Positions 24,530-30,729 of a DNA stretch of 46,068 bases are shown one piece after another (positions within the stretch are counted from its first letter, which is position 1; the number at the start of each line of letters is the position of its first letter). The notes under the pieces are model-generated. The model was given only the letters and a program-made list of their open reading frames with translations, made no database searches and had not been told where the DNA came from. This DNA comes from JBOGFI01 sp050743365. Lineage in GTDB: Bacteria; Actinomycetota; Acidimicrobiia; IMCC26256; JACDBD01. The position numbers and the translations under genes were made by a program. The stretch lies in the NCBI GenBank assembly GCA_050743365.1, contig JBOGFI010000231.1, forward strand, positions 1-46,068, read 5' to 3'.

Positions 24530-24874
24530 ATGACGACGAAGCGCCGCCCACCGGCGGCACCGAGGCACCTCAAGGCCGATGGGCGCCGCTTCTGGACCGC
24601 CGTGCTCAGCTCGTTCGCCCTTGAGCCCCACGAGCTCGAAGCACTGCGGCTGGCGGCCGAGTCGCTAGATCGCGCGGCGGGGGCGCGTGCCGAGGTCGAG
24701 CGTGCCGGCCTCACGTTCACGACGCGCCATGGCGAGGTGCGCCCACATCCCGCGGTTGCGGCCGAGAGGGATGCCCGGGCGAGCTTCGCCCGGCTGGTCG
24801 CGCTGTTGCGCCTGCCCGATCTCGATGGCGCCCCTACCCGCGGGGTGGGGCGCCCAGGACGGAGGTTGTCCTGA
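24530..24874 (+). CDS. Phage terminase small subunit, P27 family
   Basis: 114 aa. Family pattern: APRHLKADGRRFWTAVL, LEPHELEALRLAAESLDRA, VERAGLTFTTRHGEVRPHP, AVAAERDARASFARLVALLR, ending in a basic GVGRPGRR. TerS recognises the packaging site of the genome. No large subunit follows, so packaging would need TerL from elsewhere, as in PICI-type satellites. AGGA at 24518-24521 precedes the ATG. Its stop overlaps the next start by one base (TGATG). Confidence 0.85.
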   Translation: MTTKRRPPAAPRHLKADGRRFWTAVLSSFALEPHELEALRLAAESLDRAAGARAEVERAGLTFTTRHGEVRPHPAVAAERDARASFARLVALLRLPDLDGAPTRGVGRPGRRLS

Positions 24875-25191
24875 TGGCGACGAGGAAGCTCGGCCCGGAA
24901 CCGCTCACGCTGCTCGACGTCGTGAAGGTCCTCCGCAGCGGCAAGGGTGGCGAGGTCTACCGGGAGCGCCGGCACGAGCTCCTCGAGCAGTGGCAGGGCG
25001 CCGACGTGGGCCTGGCCCGGGCTGCCCGCCGGATGGTCCTCGACTTCGAGGGCGACCCGAGGCTGCGCCGACAGGCCGCGGCGGAGAAGCGCGCCGAGGA
25101 TGTGTTGCGTCGGCGGGTCGAGGAGGAGCGCGAGCGCCGGGTCGAGGAACGCATCCGCGAGTGGGAACGCCGCGGGGAGGGGCGGCTTTGA
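24874..25191 (+). CDS. Charged coiled-coil protein, unknown function
   Basis: 105 aa. The N-terminal half is a small helical region (LTLLDVVKVLRSGKGGEVYRE, 1-31 in part). From about residue 65 to the end there is an almost pure Arg/Glu helix (EKRAEDVLRRRVEEERERR). No family recognised. Coupled to terS by a one-base overlap, so it may act in packaging or capsid assembly; this is inference from position. Confidence 0.6.
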   Translation: MATRKLGPEPLTLLDVVKVLRSGKGGEVYRERRHELLEQWQGADVGLARAARRMVLDFEGDPRLRRQAAAEKRAEDVLRRRVEEERERRVEERIREWERRGEGRL

Positions 25192-25281
25192 GACCTACCC
25201 GCGTGCCCCACACCATGACCCCGCCACCTCGCTCGCCACATGTATGGCATCAGGATCCCTTGAGCGGTGGAGTAACCCCCG

Positions 25282-25704
25282 GTGACTGAGTGTGTGGTCT
25301 GCGGCGACCGTCTTGAGCAACCCGAACGCGGCCGGCGTCGGCGTTACTGCTCGCCAGGCTGTCGTCGAACGGCCGAGTACGAGCTGCGACGCCTACAACG
25401 GCACGTCGAGAGGCTCGAGGCCGAGATCCTCGAGCTCGAACGAGTGTCAGTGGACGGCGGGGCGGCCCGCCGGTCCGTGATGCCCCGGCTTGAAACCCGA
25501 CGACAACAGGTCGAACGCTTGGAAGCCCGGCTGCGGTTGCTGCTCTCACAGGAGGACGCGCCAAGCGCCGACCCCGATGGGGGCCGACAATCGCGGCGAC
25601 GGTCTGTCACACAGGACCCGCAAATCGGACGCACATCGCCGCGAATATCGGGAAATCCCGCGGTGGAGTTTCGCGAGGTAGAGGGGGAGCGTGAACGATC
25701 CTGA
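25282..25704 (+). CDS. Cys4 zinc-finger protein with coiled coil
   Basis: 140 aa. The N-terminus has C4-x2-C7 and C23-x3-C27 (TECVVCGDRL...RYCSPGCRR), a small zinc-binding motif frequent in phage and mobile-element proteins. A coiled coil follows (LRRLQRHVERLEAEILELE; RRQQVERLEARLRLLL) and then a disordered tail. GTG start at 25282. The end overlaps the next gene. Function unknown; DNA binding is plausible. Confidence 0.65.
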   Translation: MTECVVCGDRLEQPERGRRRRYCSPGCRRTAEYELRRLQRHVERLEAEILELERVSVDGGAARRSVMPRLETRRQQVERLEARLRLLLSQEDAPSADPDGGRQSRRRSVTQDPQIGRTSPRISGNPAVEFREVEGERERS

Positions 25705-25918
25705 CCCCATCCCGACCCCCGACGAGCTCGCCGAGGGGCTGCTCGACCTCGATCTGTGGGACCTCGAGGACATGCTGACCCGCACGCGGCAGGAGCTTCA
25801 GGACCTCTTCGCGGATAATCCGTTGTCGGCGCTCACTGGCCCGAGCCGGCGCCTCCATCGGCGGGCGCGCATCGTGGGGCGCGCGGTGGAGCTGAAGCGG
25901 GTGCAGGTCGGGCTATGA
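25691..25918 (+). CDS. Small acidic protein, unknown function
   Basis: 75 aa, acidic N-terminal half (DPDPIPTPDELAEGLLDLDL) and basic C-terminal half (RRLHRRARIVGRAVELKR). GTG at 25691 with GAGGGGGAG just upstream, overlapping the previous gene by 14 nt. No family recognised. Lies two genes before the capsid gene, where scaffold- or connector-like proteins often sit, but nothing identifies it as such. Confidence 0.6.
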   Translation: MNDPDPIPTPDELAEGLLDLDLWDLEDMLTRTRQELQDLFADNPLSALTGPSRRLHRRARIVGRAVELKRVQVGL

Positions 25919-26118
25919 TTTCCGTTGACACCTCCGACGAGCCGGACCGCCCCGCTTGGGGCCGGCACCACTCCGCTCGAGGCCGTCGGCAGCAAAGGAG
26001 CACCGGTGACCCGGGCCGCCCGCCTGAGAGGCGGACACCCGCCGTGTCTCGGCCGCTTGATTTCCATGCCGAAGCTGCGCGCACGCGCGACAACACGGAG
26101 GTGCAGAAATGCCCATGA
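25915..26118 (+). CDS. Possible 67-aa ORF bridging to the capsid gene
   Basis: Starts with ATG overlapping the previous stop (ATGA). It ends with a TGA overlapping the ATG at 26115, one of two capsid starts, again ATGA. The sequence is Arg/Pro-rich and low-complexity, and by eye about a quarter of its codons end in A or T, weaker than its neighbours. The double 4-nt coupling favours a real gene; composition argues against it. Confidence 0.4.
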   Translation: MISVDTSDEPDRPAWGRHHSARGRRQQRSTGDPGRPPERRTPAVSRPLDFHAEAARTRDNTEVQKCP

Positions 26119-27659
26119 ACACCGCAGAGCTGCGCAACGAGCGCGGCCGCGTCCTGAACGAGATCGACGACATTCTCGAGACCGCGAGGTCGCAAAACCT
26201 CCCGACCCTTCCCCCCGCCGAACTGGCCGAGCACGACTACCTGGTGCGCCGGCTCGAGGAGCTGAACCGCAGTTTGGGCGATCACGACCCTGACGTCTCC
26301 CGCTCCCGCACCCCGGGGATCAACCGAATTGGCGGGGCGTCACCGGCGGCCAGCCGTTCCCTCGATGACCTGCTGTGGGCCAGCCCCGAATCGGTGCCCG
26401 CGATGTCCGTCGGCCGTTCCGGCCTGCTCGTCGCCAACCCGTACGGCGCCCACAACCCGGTCCCGGCGGTCGCGGTCCGCTCGGAGGGTGGCGTGCCCGT
26501 GTACGCGCCCCGGCTCGATGAGATCGCCCCGTCGCAGCAGGGGGCGGTCCGGCGTTTCCAGCGGACGGTCACCGACATGATCCTCTTCGGGCTGCTGGTC
26601 GACGACGACGTCAAGAGCTCGAAGCAAGGCTTCGAGGTGGCCCGCTCCCATCCCGCGATGCGGGACCGGTGGAACTCGGCTGTCCGAGCGATGGACGTCG
26701 ACACTGCCGCCGAAGGTCAGGCGTGGGTGCCGACCGGCATCGGCGCCGACCTGCACGAGAAGGTCCGGGCCGCCGGCAAGATCGCGCCGCTCTTCGCCCG
26801 AATCAACATGCCGACGAACCCGTGGAAGTGGCCGATCGAAGGCGCCGACGCGACCGCCTACCGGGTGGCCGAGCCGACCGGCGACACCGAAACGAAGATG
26901 ACCGCCTCCACCCCGGGGTCGCTCGGCGTCACCTTCGACGCCGAGATCTTCGGCGCCCGGGCGCTCTTCTCACGTTCCCTCGAGCCCGACTCGGCGGTGG
27001 CGATCATGCCGTACGTGCGGGGGAAGATCGTGCAGGCGTTCTCCGACGCCGAGGAGAAGGCCATCCTCGACGGGGACACGGACGGCACCCACCAGGACTC
27101 CGACGTCGGCGCCTCGACAACCGACACCCGGACCGCCTGGGACGGGCTCCGCAAGCGAGCCCTTGCGAACGCTTCGACCGACGCTTCCAACGCGGCGCTG
27201 ACGGTCACGCTGATCAAGGACTTGCGGGCGAAGATGGGGAAGTGGGGGCTCAACCCCGGCGACCTCGCCATCATCCTTTCGGTGAACAGCTACTACGACC
27301 TGCTCGGCGACTCGAACCTGCTGACGGTCGACAAGCTCGGCCCGCAAGCCGTCATCCTCAACGGTCAGCTCGGCCAGCTGTTCGGCGCGCCGGTCATTGT
27401 CTCCGAGCACGTCCGCGAGAACCTGAACGCCTCCGGCGTCCACGACGGCATCACGACCAACCGGACTTATGCGCTGGTCGTGAACCGGCAGGAGTGGGCG
27501 GTGGGTCAGAGAATGGCGCTCGATGTGGAGGCCGACGACAGCATCTACAGGGAAACTTTTCAGCGTGTGCTCGTGGGCTTCAGCAGAGTCGACGTGCAGA
27601 ATATTGGCGACGCGTCGACGAACGATGACACTGCCGTGCTCTTCAACGTGGCACCGTAA
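26109..27659 (+). CDS. Phage major capsid protein, HK97 fold
   Basis: 516 aa. The N-terminal coiled-coil delta-like region (AELRNERGRVLNEIDDILE) runs to about residue 60. A linker follows, then the HK97 core: AEGQAWVPTGIGADLHEKV, PWKWPIEGADATAYRVAE, DAEEKAILDGDTDG, LIKDLRAKMGKWGLNPGDLA, GQLGQLFGAPVIVSEH and a C-terminal VGFSRVDVQNIGD. Forms the icosahedral head. GGAGG at 26097-26101 lies 7 nt before ATG 26109; ATG 26115 is a possible alternative. No portal, protease or TerL precedes it, which is abnormal for a complete phage. Confidence 0.88.
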   Translation: MPMNTAELRNERGRVLNEIDDILETARSQNLPTLPPAELAEHDYLVRRLEELNRSLGDHDPDVSRSRTPGINRIGGASPAASRSLDDLLWASPESVPAMSVGRSGLLVANPYGAHNPVPAVAVRSEGGVPVYAPRLDEIAPSQQGAVRRFQRTVTDMILFGLLVDDDVKSSKQGFEVARSHPAMRDRWNSAVRAMDVDTAAEGQAWVPTGIGADLHEKVRAAGKIAPLFARINMPTNPWKWPIEGADATAYRVAEPTGDTETKMTASTPGSLGVTFDAEIFGARALFSRSLEPDSAVAIMPYVRGKIVQAFSDAEEKAILDGDTDGTHQDSDVGASTTDTRTAWDGLRKRALANASTDASNAALTVTLIKDLRAKMGKWGLNPGDLAIILSVNSYYDLLGDSNLLTVDKLGPQAVILNGQLGQLFGAPVIVSEHVRENLNASGVHDGITTNRTYALVVNRQEWAVGQRMALDVEADDSIYRETFQRVLVGFSRVDVQNIGDASTNDDTAVLFNVAP

Positions 27660-27667
27660 AACCATTC

Positions 27668-27708
27668 TGGGCCCGCCCTCTTTGGGGTAGCGGGGGAGGG
27701 CGGGCCCA
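27668..27708 (+). terminator. Strong hairpin between capsid and tape-measure genes
   Basis: 13-bp perfect stem: TGGGCCCGCCCTC (27668-27680) and GAGGGCGGGCCCA (27696-27708), 15-nt loop, no U-run. It starts 9 nt after the capsid stop. It probably attenuates transcription or stabilises the capsid mRNA 3' end. Confidence 0.65.
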
Positions 27709-27733
27709 CCCCTCTCACAACCGAAGGTGCTGA

Positions 27734-29494
27734 GTGGCCACGTTCGCCGAGCGCATCCAAGTCATCATCGACACCAACGTCGGGGGCGCAGTCCGAGGTT
27801 TCGGTCAGACCGGAGCCGCCGCCACGGAGCTGGGCACAAAGACGAGCCTCGCCGACCGTGCCCTCGCCTCGGTGGGGCTCCAAGGGGTCAAGACCGGCAC
27901 CGTCATGAAGACCGCGGTCGCCGGCGGTGCGCTCGTCGCCGGCGCCCGCCTCGTGCAATTCGGCAAGCAGGGCGTCGACGCGTTCGTCGGGCTGACGAGC
28001 GAGGTGCGCGACTTCCAGCGCGCGTCGGGCGCATCCGCGGAGGACGCATCCCGGTTCGTGGCGGTGCTCGACGACATGGGCATCAAAAGCGAGGTCGGCG
28101 AGAAGGCGATCTTCCGCCTGGGGCGCGAAGCCCATGACGGCGGCCCCAAGCTCCGCGAGTTCGGCGTCGAGATCGCTCACACGAAGGACGGCATGCCCGA
28201 CCTCACCGGCACGCTGCTCAACGTCGCTGACGCGTATAGGGCCACCAACGATCCGGCCGAGCGGGCGGCGTTGGCCCAGGCCGCGTTCGGCCGGGCCGGT
28301 AAGGAGCTGATCCCGATTCTCGAGCAGGGTCGGAAGGGCCTCAAGGAGTTCTTCGCCGCGGCCGAGGAAGGCCACCAGATCTTCGATCAAGGCGACATCG
28401 ATCGAGGCCGCCAGTACGAGCTCGCCATCGACAATCTGCAGGACGCCTGGCGCGGCCTGCAGCTCGAGATCGGCGAGGGTGTCGTGCCGACATTGACCAC
28501 TGGTGCCAATACCCTCGCAACGTTGGTCAACACCGCTGACAAGGCGACCACACCGATCGGCGGGCTGAGCAGCGCGATCGAGTTGAGTTACAAAACCATC
28601 ATGCCGGGCATTGGTCTGTTCGAGAACATCGGTGGCGTCTGGGAGAAGGACGCGGGCATCGCGGAACGGTTCGGCTCTGCGGCGCGCAGCGTCGTGCCGG
28701 GGCTCTCCGCGATCTGGAAGGACAGTGACCAGGCGGCCGAGTCGACCAACAAGCTCGGCGACGCGCAGAAGGCCGCCGAGACGGCGAGCATTGACTACGC
28801 GAACGCGCTCGTCGACTCTGGCCCTAAATCGGATCAGGCGAAGGAAGCCAAGCGCCGTCTTGTCGCGGCCAACCGGGAGCTCCGCGACGCCGAGAGCACG
28901 GTCACCAAAGGGTTCGACGACACCGCGCTCGCTGCCGATCGGGTGCGGCTCTCCGAAGATCAACTGGCTCTCGCTCGCATCTCACGGGTCAACACTGCCC
29001 TCGCGCTGACCTTGCAGGAGGATCAGCTCGAGACGGCGATGGGCGAATACCGGGTCGCCCTCGATGCCGCCACCGCGGCGGGCGGGTCGAACGTCCTGCT
29101 CAACGAGGTGCTGTCCGACGCGCAGAACCGGGTGACCCAGGAGTTGCTGGGCACGGCGACGGCAGCGCAGCAGAAGGCGGTGGCAGAGGCGACTGCCCGC
29201 GGCCAGACGGATGCCGCCAAGCGAGGAACCGACGCCTACCGCGACTCGTTGATCTTCATGGCGGGGACGATGGCGCCCGGCTCACCACTGCGTATCCACC
29301 TCGAGGGAATCATCCGCACGTTGGATGAGGCGGGACGTCCCCGAGAGGCCGTCGTTGACATCAAGGTTCAGAACCTCGAAGCTCTCGACCGTGCTCGCCA
29401 GAAGCTCGACGATTTCATGCGTTACACCGGTCGGGCGTCGATCAACTTCGGTTTCGGTGAGATATTCCTAAACGGCCGCGGGACCGGCCCATGA
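27734..29494 (+). CDS. Tail tape-measure-like protein
   Basis: 586 aa. The N-terminal region has a hydrophobic segment (KTAVAGGALVAGARLVQFG) and the tape-measure-like block TSEVRDFQRASGASAEDASR plus FVAVLDDMGIKSEVGEKAIF. Long Ala-rich helical stretches follow (EAKRRLVAANRELRDAE; TATAAQQKAVAEATARG), then a C-terminal region ending GFGEIFLNGRGTGP. Tape-measure proteins set tail length; this one is short. It follows the capsid directly, without head-tail joining, major tail or chaperone genes. GTG at 27734 with GAAGG six bases upstream. Could instead be an ejection- or assembly-related helical protein. Confidence 0.7.
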   Translation: MATFAERIQVIIDTNVGGAVRGFGQTGAAATELGTKTSLADRALASVGLQGVKTGTVMKTAVAGGALVAGARLVQFGKQGVDAFVGLTSEVRDFQRASGASAEDASRFVAVLDDMGIKSEVGEKAIFRLGREAHDGGPKLREFGVEIAHTKDGMPDLTGTLLNVADAYRATNDPAERAALAQAAFGRAGKELIPILEQGRKGLKEFFAAAEEGHQIFDQGDIDRGRQYELAIDNLQDAWRGLQLEIGEGVVPTLTTGANTLATLVNTADKATTPIGGLSSAIELSYKTIMPGIGLFENIGGVWEKDAGIAERFGSAARSVVPGLSAIWKDSDQAAESTNKLGDAQKAAETASIDYANALVDSGPKSDQAKEAKRRLVAANRELRDAESTVTKGFDDTALAADRVRLSEDQLALARISRVNTALALTLQEDQLETAMGEYRVALDAATAAGGSNVLLNEVLSDAQNRVTQELLGTATAAQQKAVAEATARGQTDAAKRGTDAYRDSLIFMAGTMAPGSPLRIHLEGIIRTLDEAGRPREAVVDIKVQNLEALDRARQKLDDFMRYTGRASINFGFGEIFLNGRGTGP

Positions 29495-29799
29495 GTGGGG
29501 ATGAGGAACACGCCGCCGCGACGGTGCGGTGCACCGAACTGCTCACGGTCCTGCTCAAGCAAGATCCGGCCGACCGCGGGCTGCTGCTCAGGCTCTTGAC
29601 GGAGACGGCCCGCGAACTCGCCAACAGCGGCCCGCCGGAGCTGCTCGGCGACCGCATCGTCGTACTACTCCTCGGGGCGCTCACGCTGACCGCCGAGGCG
29701 CTGCACGTCGCCGCCGCGGCGACCGGCACCGACGCACACGACATCCTGCGCCAGATCGCCCAGGCGCGCGCCGCTAACCCGATGGGCGAGAACCCGTAA
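29491..29799 (+). CDS. Small helical protein, unknown function
   Basis: 102 aa, Leu/Ala-rich and mostly helical (CTELLTVLLKQDPADRGLLL; IVVLLLGALTLTAEALHVAA). ATG overlaps the tape-measure stop by 4 nt. No family recognised. A central hydrophobic stretch (about residues 56-77) could be a membrane helix, so a holin-like role is possible, but topology and context do not establish it. Confidence 0.55.
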   Translation: MSGDEEHAAATVRCTELLTVLLKQDPADRGLLLRLLTETARELANSGPPELLGDRIVVLLLGALTLTAEALHVAAAATGTDAHDILRQIAQARAANPMGENP

Positions 29800-29815
29800 A
29801 CCTCGACCCCCTCGG

Positions 29816-29821
29816 TAATGT
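29816..29821 (+). promoter_or_regulatory. whiB -10 box, leaderless-type
   Basis: TAATGT (TANNNT) is followed by six bases and the GTG at 29828. It suggests whiB has its own promoter, separate from the capsid transcript. No clear -35. Confidence 0.45.
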
Positions 29822-29827
29822 CGCGTC

Positions 29828-30328
29828 GTGCCCGACGCGATCGACGCGCTCGCCGCCGCCATCGCTCCCTGGATGCGCGACGCCCTCTGCGTCGAGGACG
29901 CCTACGCCGACGTGGACTTCTTCCCGGAACGCGGCGTGTCCTTGAACCCCTGCCGCGCCGTGTGCGCCCGCTGCCTCGTCAGGGCCGAATGCGCCGCCTA
30001 CGCGTTCCAGCATGAGATCGAGTTCGGGGTGTGGGGTGGCACCACCGGCGAGCAGCGCCGCGAGGCCCAGGCCGCGGGCCTCACCGCCGCCGAGCTCCTC
30101 GAGCGCCTCGACCGGCCCCGGGTGAGCACGCCGGCCCCGGCACGCCCACCGTGTGCGAGTTGCGGTGGACGTCTCGCACGCCGTGACGTCGGCCCTTGGT
30201 GCTGGGCCTGCGCTCCCTCGCTGGCGCCTAATGGGCCAGCGTCGTCCGTTCCAGGAAACGAATCAGCGTCTCCTCATCGCGGAGCATCTCCGCTTCCCAA
30301 GCGACCGCGGTCACCTGCTGGACGGTAG
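29828..30328 (+). CDS. WhiB-family Fe-S protein with C-terminal zinc ribbon
   Basis: 166 aa. The WhiB domain has C21, C46, C49 and C55 (CARCLVRAEC) with an extra C42, then the GVWGG turn (FGVWGGTTGEQRR), the family hallmarks; WhiB proteins bind a 4Fe-4S cluster and contact the primary sigma factor. After a linker, CASCGGRLARRDVGPWCWAC forms a CxxC-x14-CxxC ribbon not found in typical chromosomal WhiBs. Actinophages carry WhiB genes that alter host regulation (WhiBTM4), so a regulatory role on host or helper genes is plausible. Its 3' end overlaps the convergent gene by about 100 nt. Confidence 0.88.
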   Translation: MPDAIDALAAAIAPWMRDALCVEDAYADVDFFPERGVSLNPCRAVCARCLVRAECAAYAFQHEIEFGVWGGTTGEQRREAQAAGLTAAELLERLDRPRVSTPAPARPPCASCGGRLARRDVGPWCWACAPSLAPNGPASSVPGNESASPHRGASPLPKRPRSPAGR

Positions 30329-30563
30329 GGGGCGGCGGCTCGTAGCCCTTCTGGAACGGGACGCCGCCGTCACCGCCGGCCAGCCAGTCCTCGACCATCT
30401 CCTCGTCGGTGCGGGCGAGCCGTCGGCGCGCCGCCGCGTCCGCGGGGGCGACGAGCACCACCTCGACGGCGAGATCGTGGTCGCCGCCGGCATCCAGGTA
30501 GGCGGCCGGGTCGCCACCGGCATCGAGAACCTCACGCAGCGCCGGAGGTCGAGGAATGGTCAT
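30228..30563 (-). CDS. Unknown minus-strand gene at the element's right end
   Basis: 111 aa, the only minus-strand gene of the element. AAGGAG lies 6 nt before the ATG at 30563, one of the best ribosome sites in the window. The sequence contains PPALREVLDAGGDPAAYLDA, DHDLAVEVVLVAPADAAARR, RTDEEMVEDWLAGGDGG and a C-terminal WEAEMLRDEETLIRFLERTT helix. No family recognised. Convergent with whiB and overlapping its 3' end, it occupies the spot next to attR where mobile elements often carry accessory or immunity genes. Confidence 0.65.
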   Translation of the reverse strand: MTIPRPPALREVLDAGGDPAAYLDAGGDHDLAVEVVLVAPADAAARRRLARTDEEMVEDWLAGGDGGVPFQKGYEPPPPTVQQVTAVAWEAEMLRDEETLIRFLERTTLAH

Positions 30564-30659
30564 GGGGTTCTCCTTGTGGCGCACCGTGACTAATCCGGGA
30601 CCTCAGCGCTACCCGTAACCCCTGGACTTTCCGCCAGCGGCACAGCGCATAGGTCATGT

Positions 30660-30686
30660 CAACCCCGAGGACTGGTCGCAGTACGG
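30660..30686 (+). repeat. attR: 27-bp core direct repeat
   Basis: Identical to 20927-20953. Preceded by CATGT and followed by GCTCGACTCG, unlike the left copy. The absence of any mismatch suggests recent integration or maintained use. Confidence 0.88.
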
Positions 30687-30729
30687 GCTCGACTCGACTA
30701 AGCCCTCGCCGCCTCGGTCGGGCCGGTGA
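30661..30729 (+). pseudogene. Displaced 3' end of the membrane-protein gene
   Basis: Continues the reading frame of the gene at 20496 through the repeat: NPEDWSQYG, then LDSTKPSPPRSGR and a TGA at 30727-30729. It is cut off from its gene by the element. Joining 20496-20953 to 30687-30729 gives an uninterrupted ancestral gene. Its end overlaps the fusA2-like stop on the other strand. Confidence 0.7.

Larger units (their letters stand above)
20927..30686. mobile_element. Integrated satellite-like phage element, about 9.73 kb
   Basis: Bounded by a perfect 27-bp direct repeat (20927-20953 and 30660-30686), with a tyrosine integrase beside the left repeat. Cargo order: integrase, two unknowns, RepA-like helicase, iteron-rich gap, unknown, P27 small terminase, coiled-coil protein, Cys4-type protein, two small proteins, HK97-like capsid, hairpin, tape-measure-like protein, unknown, WhiB-zinc ribbon protein, and one minus-strand unknown. 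No large terminase, portal, protease, major tail, baseplate, lysin or repressor is recognised. Genes overlap tightly and none is obviously broken, which favours a compact satellite (phiRv1/phiRv2- or cf-PICI-like) over a decayed prophage. That reading is inference. Confidence 0.85.

Noticed and set aside
26005..26030. Riboswitch-like hairpin before the capsid gene
   Set aside because: Only a 5-bp CCGCC/GGCGG stem around TGAGA; expected by chance at this GC content.
20927..30686. Reading the element as a complete prophage
   Set aside because: No large terminase, portal, protease, major tail, baseplate or lysis gene was found on either strand.
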